A model generated the notes under the pieces. The model did not search any database, was not told where the DNA came from, and worked only from the letters and a program-made list of their open reading frames with translations. Both the position numbers and the translations under genes were made by a program. Shown here piece after piece: positions 56,946 to 64,000 of a stretch of 64,000 bases of DNA (position 1 is the stretch's first letter; each line of letters starts with the position of its first letter). Source of the DNA: Tridacna crocea (Eukaryota > Mollusca > Bivalvia > Cardiida > Cardiidae); contig OX031058.1 in NCBI GenBank assembly GCA_943736015.1, forward strand, positions 22,841,001 to 22,905,000. The letters run 5' to 3'.

Positions 56946-57128
56946 AGGACATTTGGCCTAGCACAAGTAAAACAGGACACAAATGAATTTGTGGGTCGCT
57001 GCTGTAATATGACTGAAATAATGTTGAAATAAAGCGAAAAACATCATTCAGTCAGTTATAGACTTAATCTCACAAAACCAAACTAGAAAAAAAAATACTA
57101 TATGAGCCATAAACTTGGGCAAGGAGGT

Positions 57129-57357
57129 TTAACTCATTACCAAACGACAAAATTGTGGACCAGTCCAAATTGAAAGCATTTGCAGACGACAATGTAAGTA
57201 TGGCTAAAAAGTTGAAATTTGTCTTGGGAAGGGTAGAAAACATTGTGGGAAAAGGAGAAAATGCTGGTTACCAGCATTTTCTTCTTTTCCTACAATGTTT
57301 TCTAAAGGCTTCTTTCTCAGGGTCGTTAAAAGTCGGGATTGTGTGGTAAAGAGTTAA
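57129..57357 (-). mobile_element. TTAA-P MITE, intact
   Basis: TTAACTCATTACCAAACGAC to GTGTGGTAAAGAGTTAA, 229 bp, near-perfect palindrome. Confidence 0.93.
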
Positions 57358-57409
57358 TACATCTCAAGGATGAATGATACCAAGCCAGTCATAATATAAT
57401 TAGGAATCC

Positions 57410-57639
57410 TTAACCCTTTACCACACATTGACGACTTTTAGCGCCCCTGAGATAGAAGCCTATTGAAAACATTGTGGGAAAAGGAGAAAATGCTGGTTAC
57501 CAGCATTTTCTCCTTTTTCCACAAAGTTTTTTTATCCTATCAAAGCAAAATTGCACCATTTGAGCCACTTTGAAATTGTCGTCTGCAAATGCTTTCAATT
57601 TGGTTAAGTCTAAAATTTTGCTGTGTGGTAATGAATTAA
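57410..57639 (+). mobile_element. TTAA-P MITE, intact ends
   Basis: TTAACCCTTTACCACACATT to GTGTGGTAATGAATTAA, 230 bp. The palindrome is slightly damaged on its right flank (CACAAAGTTTTTTTATCC). Confidence 0.92.
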
Positions 57640-57689
57640 TACCCTTTGTGTCTAACAACTGACTGTATCATGAAGTGCATTGATCCTCA

Positions 57690-57915
57690 TTTGGCTCAGT
57701 TACGGCCTGCAGGGGGCATTCAGACATTTGTACAGTGTTGTCTTGGATCAGCCTGCACTTTCTGTTTCTGTTTTTATGTATAATTTTCTGTTTTGCCAAA
57801 GTCTACAGTATTACAAAATCTAATTTAGTCCTAAAATGCCATCTCAGTTCAGGCTGCGCAGACTGCACAGGCTGATCTGAGACAAAAGTTTACGCAAATG
57901 TCGGAATGTCCTTTT
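57690..57915. repeat. inverted dispersed repeat
   Basis: CATTCAGACATTTGTAC..TTGGATCAGCCTGCAC faces GTTCAGGCTGCGCAGACTGCACAGG..GCAAATGTCGGAATGTCC. Related arms at 40890 show that it is dispersed. Class unknown. Confidence 0.5.
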
Positions 57916-57965
57916 TTGCGCATTGCAAACCATATATCATATATTGTCAATTTCTCAATTTGTAG

Positions 57966-58298
57966 GCCAAACCACACATTGTCATTGGATCTGGATCCCT
58001 TCCTAAAACACCAACATAGCCAGAATCCAGCAAACAAGCATCACATTGCCACGGACACTGTCCACTCCAAATATCCCAGGTGGCACATCCCAGAAATTCG
58101 TCATAATGTCATCTCAAGCCGGGTCAACAGTCCCAATGGTACAGGGGCTGGGTTCAAGCCCTGCTTCATCTGTTGTCAAAGTAATCCCCAGTCAAGGTAC
58201 AGGCATCTCGTCTGGGAACTCTGGACAAAAAATCGTGGTGGTTCCAGGTGGGGGATCACAAAGTGTAGTGCAATCTGGTGGTGGTAGTGATGTTGGAA
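57966..58298 (+). CDS. TAF6: TAF6 exon (disordered tail), frameshifted
   Basis: After the acceptor CTCAATTTGTAG the phase-0 frame reads AKPHIVIGSGSLPKTPT and then stops at TAG 58017-58019. The -1 frame carries the expected continuation ARIQQTSITLPRTLSTPNIP then GGTSQKFVIMSSQAGSTVPM and so on to SGGGSDVG, matching the recalled human tail element TKFIVMSS. A single missing base around 58005-58016 would explain this. An alternative acceptor at CAACATAG (58019) was considered, but it gives the wrong phase. From 58299 the reading frame runs into a MITE. Confidence 0.85.
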
Positions 58299-58526
58299 TT
58301 AACCCTTTCCCAAACAATCCCCGGTTTTTACGACCCTGTGATAGAAGCCTTCTGAAAACATTGTGGGAAAAGGAGAAAATGCTGGTAACCAGCATTTTCT
58401 CCTTTTCCCACAATGTTTTCTACCCTGCTGTTATCAAATTGCAATTTTGATTTACATTTTTTTTATCATCTCCAAGTGCTTTCAATCTGGACCAGTCTAA
58501 AATCTTGTCGTTTGGTAAAGGGTTAA
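58299..58526 (+). mobile_element. TTAA-P MITE inserted in the TAF6 last coding exon
   Basis: 228 bp, TTAACCCTTTCCCAAACAAT to TTTGGTAAAGGGTTAA, with a well-kept palindrome. It splits the TAF6 tail inside GGA ATT AAA: left of it the frame is ..SDVGI, right of it the same frame continues. Reading through, it would add a MITE-encoded segment beginning NPFPNNPRFLRPCDRS and ending at a stop within the right arm (about 58451). Confidence 0.93.
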
Positions 58527-58596
58527 ATCAGTGTTCAGCACAGAACATAATGTACCCTCACAAATAACTGTTGTCAAAGGAGACACCAATACTTGA
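58527..58596 (+). CDS. TAF6: probable original C-terminus of TAF6
   Basis: Leaving out the MITE and one TTAA, the exon frame continues as KSVFSTEHNVPSQITVVKGD then TNT and a TGA at 58594-58596. Staying open and in phase for 23 codons on the far side of the insertion is good evidence that this is the ancestral end of the coding exon. I do not recall the exact C-terminus of molluscan TAF6, so this is an inference from frame continuity. Confidence 0.6.
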
Positions 58597-58841
58597 TCAT
58601 AAAAGTGTATGATTTACTTTGAAGACATACGGCAGGATCCTACATGGCTCAGAGTAAGATGTACCGGATCCAAAAAATCCACTCGTCAGCCCGTCCTTAC
58701 TAGTAAAAATTTGGTTAGGGCAAGTGGATTATTTTTCTATATTATATTTTCCGAAAATATGGAACTACCATTTTAGTTCTACTTTTAAAAGTGTTATTGG
58801 TGGCATTCGTTGACAGAATAATCAGAGGAAATACATGATTT
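58597..58841. other. possible TAF6 3-prime region
   Basis: No coding signal. No AATAAA was seen close downstream of the TGA. ACTTTGAAGACATACGGCAGG and ATCCACTCGTCAGCCCG look unique. Confidence 0.4.
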
Positions 58842-58999
58842 ATTTCATCAGCTTGTGGTTAATATGGGAAAATGTTTGCCTCAAAAGGGAAAGGTCAGCA
58901 AAAATAACTTGTGCCTTACAGCACTTGTTATTTTCGCATACCTTTCCCTTTTTCGGCAAATATTTCCACGCATTAAACACAAGCTGATGAAATGAATTC
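58842..58999. mobile_element. 158-bp fold-back hairpin
   Basis: ATTTCATCAGCTTGTGGTTA faces TTAAACACAAGCTGATGAAAT. The inner arms AAAAGGGAAAGGT / ACCTTTCCCTTTTT and AATAACTTGTG / CACTTGTTATT complete a stem over almost the full length. A palindromic MITE unrelated in sequence to TTAA-P. Confidence 0.78.
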
Positions 59000-59317
59000 T
59001 GTTTGTTTAACTGTGGGATGTGTGCACAATGGCAGGAGGACAAGCAAGAATTCGGAAATTTTTGGGGCCCTGTGTAGGATTCATAATATGGAGGTCCCGC
59101 CTTTAATCCTCACCCACAGTATTGTCTTTTTGTGTGGGAGTATCCTGAGATAAGGCATTTTAAAGCTTTCGCCTAGTACAGGTGAAACAAGGGACATACA
59201 TCAGTACAGGAGCTGTCACACTGACATGCCTGCAAAAATGTTGAAAGTGGTGGAAAACATGATATTAGATAGAAACAGACTTTCTATGACTTAACCACTA
59301 TGTTGTGAAAAGATATT
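59000..59317. other. no gene recognised
   Basis: Intergenic-looking DNA with GGAGGTCCCGCC and GTATCCTGAGATAAGG; nothing assignable. Confidence 0.45.
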
Positions 59318-59542
59318 TTAACCCTTTCCCAAACAATCCCAGATTTTTACATTGCTTGGAAAGAAAGCTTTGAAAAAATTGTAGGAAAAGAAGAAAATGC
59401 TGGTAACCAGCATTTTTTCCTTTTCCCACTGTTTTCTTTCCTTCCATAGACAAAAACATCATTTGTATTACATTTAATTTGTTGTCTGCAAATGCTTTCA
59501 ATTTTGTCTTGTCCAAAATTTTGTTGTTTGGAAAAGGGTTAA
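59318..59542 (+). mobile_element. TTAA-P MITE
   Basis: TTAACCCTTTCCCAAACAAT to TTTGGAAAAGGGTTAA, 225 bp; the palindrome has minor gaps. Confidence 0.9.
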
Positions 59543-59552
59543 TAAAGTTTCG

Positions 59553-59727
59553 TTAATCCTTTACCAAACCATCCCTGGTTTTTATGACCCTGAGATAGAA
59601 GCCGTTTAAAAACGTTGTGGGAAAAGGAGAAAATGCTGGTTACTTCAATTTTTGAGTTGCGCTTATTTATCATCTTTAAGTGCTTTCAATTTGGGCGAGT
59701 CTAAAATTTTGTCATTTGGTAAATGTT
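59553..59727 (+). mobile_element. TTAA-P MITE, internal deletion
   Basis: TTAATCCTTTACCAAACCAT, arm, left half of the palindrome to CTGGTTAC, then straight into the right arm (TTTTTGAGTTGCGC). Right terminus decayed. Confidence 0.82.
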
Positions 59728-60049
59728 TGAAAAATATATAGGACAAGGAAAAATTGCTTGTTACAAGTAATTGTCTTCATTTCAATTGTTTCATTACAGA
59801 TGAAAAATCATTGCTGTCTTTCCTTTAAAACAATATTCTTATGTGTAACAAATTTTTTGTAAATTTTAAGATGACTTTCACAGAGATTAAATTTGTCTCT
59901 TAAATCTGCTGCTTTCTACTATGTGTTATGCAAAAGAAAGGGAGGGGGGGCTTCATTGCATCTCAGTGATGTATGCTACAAAGCATGTCATTACATAATT
60001 ATGGATCCATGAAAACAACCAACTAACAGATGCCATAGAGTGGTCCCCT
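59728..60049. other. no gene recognised
   Basis: AT-rich; GCTTGTTACAAGTAATTG near 59757 is a weak palindrome and a GGGAGGGGGGG run lies near 59940. Confidence 0.45.
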
Positions 60050-60278
60050 CAACCCATTACCAAACAACAACATTTTAGACTGGTCCAAATTGAAAGCATT
60101 TGCAGACAACAAAATAAAAGTGACTGAAAGTTTGAAATTTGTTTTGTAAAGGGTAGAAAACATTGTGGGAAAAGGAGAAAATGCTGGTTACCAACATTTT
60201 CTCCTTTTCCTTTAATGTTTTCAAAACCTATCATTCTCAGGATTGTTAAAAGTGGGCATTGTTTGGTAAAAGAGTTAA
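60050..60278 (-). mobile_element. TTAA-P MITE
   Basis: TCAACCCATTACCAAACAAC to GTTTGGTAAAAGAGTTAA. The palindrome's right margin has changed to CTTTAATGTTTTC. Confidence 0.9.
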
Positions 60279-60339
60279 TGCCTTTTTTTACGGACCACTC
60301 CTTCATGCATGGCTTCGTCGTGATTTAAATACAGTACCT

Positions 60340-60475
60340 AACCTGTGTTAGAGGTTAAAGTATTGGTGTTTTAAAGTCTAAAAAAACGAGGATATTTGTC
60401 CATCATGGGTTCAAATGCCGCTGGATGTGGTTTGTATTTCAGCTATATGCATTTCTTGCAAAATTTCATATTTGT
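60340..60475 (+). repeat. tRNA-like SINE copy
   Basis: GGTTAAAGTATTGG..CATCATGGGTTCAAATGCC with GGATGTGGTTTGTATTTC after it. The A box is degraded. Related to 50470-50640. Confidence 0.5.
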
Positions 60476-60659
60476 CAGATGGGGGCTCGTCCAAGATTAG
60501 TCATTGAGCCATTATTCCTATTTGTTGGTCAAAGATGGACTTTCTGCCCAAAAAGACTTTGAGTCATCAATAAGTGACAACTTCAAGAGGGGATGTATTA
60601 CGAGAGTGAACTCCTTCATACATGGCTTCATCCTAATTAAATACTATACCTAACAGTCG

Positions 60660-60800
60660 GATAGAGAGATATCTCTTTAGCTCAGGGTATTGGTCTTTTA
60701 AAATTCATAAACAAGGATAATTGTCCATCATGGTTTGAATCCCACCAGATGCGGTTTGTATTTCATACATGCATTTGTTGCAAGCTTTCATATTTGTAAG
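60660..60800 (+). repeat. tRNA-like SINE copy
   Basis: TTTAGCTCAGGGTATTGG as A-box region, GGTTTGAATCCC as B box, then CACCAGATGCGGTTTGTATTTC. The 60340 and 60660 copies lie in a diverged tandem duplicate, since both are preceded by CATGGCTTC..TTTAAATAC. Confidence 0.55.
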
Positions 60801-60949
60801 ACTTTAAAGATTTTTTGGGGAATAATTAACAAAATAAAACAAAAAAAAGACTACTTAAAAACCATTTAATCAATGTCTGTGTAATACAAAACCATGATAA
60901 TATCTAAAATCTATGGGAAAAGAACACTCATTGCATTGAAGTAGATTAC

Positions 60950-61121
60950 AAATCATTGAGGGAAAAGGCGAAAATGCTGGTAACCAGCATATTCTACTTT
61001 TTCCGAAATGTTTTCTACCCTATGAAAGAAAAATCGCACCATCTGAGTCACACTGAAATTGTCGTTTGCAAATGCTTTCAATTTGGAAGAGGCTAAATTT
61101 TGTCGCTTGGTAAAGGGTTAA
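60950..61121 (+). mobile_element. TTAA-P MITE lacking its left end
   Basis: AAATCATTGAGGGAAAAGGCG, palindrome, CTACCCTATGAAAG, TTGTCGTTTGCAAATGC, ending GTAAAGGGTTAA. Confidence 0.85.
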
Positions 61122-61125
61122 ATGG

Positions 61126-61580
61126 TTGAGTCCTTTACCACACAATCAAGAGGTTTACCTACCATGAGGAAGAATCTCTTTGAAACATTGTGGTAAAAGA
61201 AGACAATGCTTGTTACCAACATTTTCTGCTGTCCAACAATGTTTTCTACCATATTATTTCTTTACCATACAATGCCAACTTGTAACTATCCTGTGGAAGA
61301 AGCCTTCTAAAGGCATGGGGAAAAAAAGAAAATGCTGGTAATCAGTATTTTCTCGTTTTCCCATAATGTGTTCTACCACATTAGAGAAAAATCGCACCAT
61401 CTCAGCCATACTGGAATTGTCGTCTGCAAATGCTTTGAATACAGACGGGTCTATTTTTTGTGTGTGTGGTAAAGGGTTGAAAACAAAGACAACCATTGGA
61501 GTCAAATCTAATTGCCATCTGCATGATTGTGCTTTCTGTCTGGACAAGTCTACATTTTTGTCATTTGGTAAAGGGGTAAC
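61126..61580 (+). mobile_element. TTAA-P MITE interrupted by another TTAA-P MITE
   Basis: Outer left half: TCCTTTACCACACAATCAAG to TTTTCTACC. Outer right arm: ATTGCCATCTGCATGATTG to TTTGGTAAAGGGG. The inner copy lies between. Confidence 0.75.
61256..61480 (+). mobile_element. TTAA-P MITE nested inside a sister copy
   Basis: TTTCTTTACCATACAATGCC to TGTGTGGTAAAGGGTTGA. Same orientation as the host copy. Another copy with the same TGTGTGT right arm is at 61907-62136. Confidence 0.78.
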
Positions 61581-61609
61581 TTATTCTGTGAAGTTAGGAT
61601 AACAATTGT

Positions 61610-61838
61610 TTAACCCTTTCCCAAACGACAAACTTTTGGACTAGACCAAATTGAAAGCATTTGCAGACGACAATTCAACTCTTGCTGAAAAGATGATTTC
61701 TGTCTATGATAGGGTAGAAAACATTGTTGGAAAAGGAGAAAATGCTGGTTACCAGCATTTTCTCCTTTTCCCACAATGTTTTCAAAAGGCTTCTTTTCCC
61801 GACACTTAAAAACCAGGGATTGTTTGGGAAAGGGTTAA
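61610..61838 (-). mobile_element. TTAA-P MITE, intact
   Basis: TTAACCCTTTCCCAAACGAC to TTTGGGAAAGGGTTAA, 229 bp, perfect or near-perfect palindrome. Confidence 0.94.
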
Positions 61839-61906
61839 TCACTGCCTGTGTAATATGTTATCATGATATCTTAAATCTATGGGAAATGAACACTCATTGA
61901 AGTCAT

Positions 61907-62136
61907 TATCCCATTACCACACAATCTCAACTTTTAATGACCCTGAGAAAGAAGCCTTTCTAAAACATTGTGGAAAAAGGAGAAAATGCTGGTAATCAGC
62001 ATTTTCTCATTTTCCCCACAATGTTTTCTACTACATTAGAGAAAAATCACACCATCTGAGCCATACTGGAATTGTTGTCTGCAAATGCATTGAATTTAGA
62101 CGGGTTTATTTTTTGTGTGTGTAGTAAAGATTTGAA
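61907..62136 (+). mobile_element. TTAA-P MITE
   Basis: ATTATCCCATTACCACACAA to TGTGTGTAGTAAAGATTTGA. It is followed (62137-62215) by a decayed right arm (GCTTTCAGTCTGGACAAATC), repeating the nested arrangement of 61126-61580, so the two loci are probably a local duplicate. Confidence 0.82.
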
Positions 62137-62225
62137 AACAAAAACAAACATATGTATGCTTAATTATGCTTTCAGTCTGGACAAATCTACATTTTTGTAA
62201 GGGGGTATTTTACTCTGTGAGGATG

Positions 62226-62374
62226 AGGTAACCAGCATTTTCTCCTTTTCCACAATGTTTTCTACCCTTCAAAAAACAAATTTCAAATTTTCAATCACTT
62301 TTATTTTGTCTGCAAATGCTTTCAATTTGGACTAGTCTAAAATTTTGTTGTTTGGTAAAGAGTTCAACACCTTA
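62226..62374 (+). mobile_element. TTAA-P MITE, right half
   Basis: Starts at the palindrome centre (GGTAACCAGC) and ends TTTGGTAAAGAGTTCA. Confidence 0.85.
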
Positions 62375-62560
62375 CTGACTGGTTCAAATGAAAGTATTTT
62401 CGGACAACTACATTGTAATTTAATGATTCAAATGATGGGATTTGGTTATAGAAGGGGCAGAGAAGGTTACTGGAATACATGTAATAGAAAATGCTATTTC
62501 CTTTCAGTTTTAAAAAGGTTTCTTCCCCAGGGTAATTTAAAACTTGAGACTGTGTGTTAA
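62375..62560 (-). mobile_element. TTAA-P MITE, strongly decayed
   Basis: ACTGACTGGTTCAAATGAAAG, GACAACTACATTG, then AATAGAAAATGCTATTTCC and a GTGTGTTAA end that doubles as the start of the next copy. Confidence 0.5.
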
Positions 62561-62784
62561 CCCATTACCAAACGACAACATTTTAGACTGGTCCAAATTG
62601 AAAGCACTTGCAGACGACAAAATAAAAGTGACTGAAAATTTGAAATTTGTTTTGTGAAGGGTAGAAAACATTGTGGGAAAAGGAGAAAATGCTGGTTACT
62701 AGCATTTTCTCCTTTTCCCATAATGTTTTCTAAAGGCTTCTTTCTGAGGGGCGTCAAAAGTAGGGATTGTGTGGTAATGGGTGA
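62557..62784 (-). mobile_element. TTAA-P MITE, near-intact
   Basis: TTAACCCATTACCAAACGAC to GTGTGGTAATGGGTGA. The palindrome has one change at its centre (GGTTACTAGC). Close to 35715 and 56054 in sequence. Confidence 0.93.
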
Positions 62785-63559
62785 AAGGTTAACTGTTTTC
62801 CAAATTTAAAAAGAAAAAAAAAACCCCAAGAGCAGAAAAATTTTGCAAGATCAAGTACATGTATATGCCCATCCCACCACCAGTTGTCGAGTGGCATAAT
62901 GATCGTAAAGGGCAGGTAGAGGAAAATAATAGTGCAGCAGAAATCATGTAAGTAATTGAAATATGCATGAATGTCTCCTCTAATGTTAAGGACACATGCT
63001 GTAGTATGCAGCCATATGGCGGTGTAAAGTTCTGTTCTGGACAAGCAAAGAATACTGTAGATCGAAGTGGAATTACTCAAAATCAGCACTGAGTAGAGTT
63101 ATTGTTCTTGAGCACTGTACTCTGTAATAATGCAACAAACATGCATACCATAGACAGCACAAGGCAGAGTTACAATTCTTGTGCAATGCACTCCATGATT
63201 TTTAAACATTCATGCATATAAAATTTGAAGATGTTCAGACAAGAGATGACAAAGCAAACAAGCAAAAAATGCTGTAAAAATGACAACAGGAAATAACTCA
63301 AAGACAGCACCAGGTAAAGTCATGGGTCTTTCCCACTGCACTATATATTATTGCAACAAACACAGAAGCCAAGTTTCAATTGGACCGGAGATGACAAAGT
63401 TATAATCTAGACAAAGGACTGGTAGCCACCTGCCTGGACTCCCAGATGCCCGTACGCCATGGGTGATTGCATAACACGTCTGGTCTTCGACCGTCGTATA
63501 AATATGGTTTGTCCAAGCAGAGAGCATTAACTTTGCAAGTTAAACAAATGAAAATTAGA
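62785..63559. repeat. diverged dispersed repeat, no gene
   Basis: GCACTGAGTAGAGTTATTGTTCTTGAGCACTG and the later ACAGCACAAGGCAGAGTTACAATTCTTGTGCAATGCACT are diverged tandem copies about 110 bp apart, with a third at about 63303. No coding frame. Confidence 0.55.
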
Positions 63560-63640
63560 GGTTTAGATTTCCAGTTTCAAGTGTGGAATAAAGTTTGTGA
63601 AAAGGAGAAAATAATGGTTACCATCATTTTCTCTTTTTTT
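63560..63640 (-). mobile_element. TTAA-P fragment
   Basis: GAATAAAGTTTGTGAAAAGG then AGAAAATAATGGTTACCATC, then ATTTTCTC; truncated at the next repeat. Confidence 0.55.
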
Positions 63641-64000
63641 ATACCCTCCCACAACGAAGTGGAGAGGGGTATACTGGAATTGCCATGGCTGTCCGTCCGT
63701 CTGTCTGTCCATCTGTAGACACAATTTTGTCCAGAGCGTTTCTCCTACAGTTTTTCAAGTACTGCATTGAAATTTACACATAATGTTTGGGTACACAGTT
63801 AGATTACATTAGAGAGAAGTGCAACCATAACTCTATTCTACTAATTTCTGAGTTATTGCCCTTTGTAAATCTAAACTTTGGATTTTGTCCAGGTCATAAC
63901 TTCCAATGTATTGAAGCTAGTTACTTCAAACTTTACACACATCAGTTACTTCAAACTTTACACACATCTAGGTCACATTAAGGACCAAAAAACAAAAAAG
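63639..64000 (+). repeat. dispersed repeat with palindromic start, runs off window
   Basis: TATACCCTCCCACAACG faces the inverted GTGGAGAGGGGTATA at 63660-63674, followed by TCCGTCCGTCTGTCTGTCC and a non-coding body. At 63912-63968 GTTACTTCAAACTTTACACAC is repeated in tandem. I recall similar openings as abundant in bivalve assemblies. The right end is outside the window. Confidence 0.65.

Larger units (their letters stand above)
55997..57965 (+). other. TAF6 intron 4
   Basis: GTGAGC to CAATTTCTCAATTTGTAG. Carries five near-full TTAA-P MITEs in mixed orientation, a 30-bp tandem duplicate at 56308-56366, and an inverted dispersed repeat at 57690-57900. Confidence 0.85.

Noticed and set aside
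58020-58298. Alternative TAF6 acceptor at CAACATAG (58012-58019) that would avoid the early stop
   Set aside because: The previous exon ends in phase 0, and entry at 58020 would give the wrong frame (PESSKQ..). The upstream acceptor at 57965 has a better pyrimidine tract and gives plausible protein.

Overview
The window is AT-rich animal nuclear DNA, most likely from a mollusc and probably a bivalve. The one gene I can name is a spliced eukaryotic gene. Several dispersed repeats have the look of bivalve interspersed repeats, such as those opening with an ACAAGAGGGCC-type start. The taxon is an inference from memory; no database was searched. There is no sign of bacterial, plasmid or CRISPR content. 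Almost all of the sequence is non-coding and built from mobile elements and tandem duplications.

The gene is TAF6 (TFIID subunit 6) on the + strand from 49466 onward. Five exons encode the C-terminal HEAT-repeat domain and the start of the low-complexity tail; the histone-fold half must lie upstream and I could not find it here. Splice sites and phases fit. However, the copy carries an in-frame TAG in the first exon (49580-49582), an apparent one-base frameshift near 58005-58016, and a 228-bp DNA transposon (58299-58526) inserted in the last coding exon. It is either a degenerating or allelic copy, or it contains assembly errors.

The dominant repeat is a MITE family, called TTAA-P here. A full copy is about 225-230 bp, is bounded by TTAA, has TTAACCCTTTACCA-type inverted ends, and contains a nearly perfect 69-bp palindrome centred on GGTNACC. 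I count more than 45 full, partial or nested copies, some nearly identical. They cluster in the TAF6 introns and at 55-63 kb. Orientation '+' in the entries means the side reading toward GAAGCC and the palindrome comes first; '-' means the side reading GACGACAAAAT comes first.

Layout. 1-6.4 kb: MITE fragments, fold-back elements and unassigned DNA. 6.5-12.2 kb: a pyrimidine-rich higher-order repeat array with alternating long and short units. 12.4-29.3 kb: a tandem triplication (units A, B, C) in which later insertions can be read against empty sites in the sister units: a solo LTR, a short retroposon and a 0.55-kb TTAA element. 29.3-42.5 kb: dispersed repeats and several non-autonomous TIR elements with target-site duplications. 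42.6-48.66 kb: a tandem duplication of a 3-kb TIR-ended unit. 48.7-49.45 kb: a nested fold-back element abutting the TAF6 exon. 49.5-58.6 kb: TAF6 with repeat-filled introns. 58.6-64 kb: dense MITEs, tRNA-like SINEs, and a dispersed repeat running off the end.
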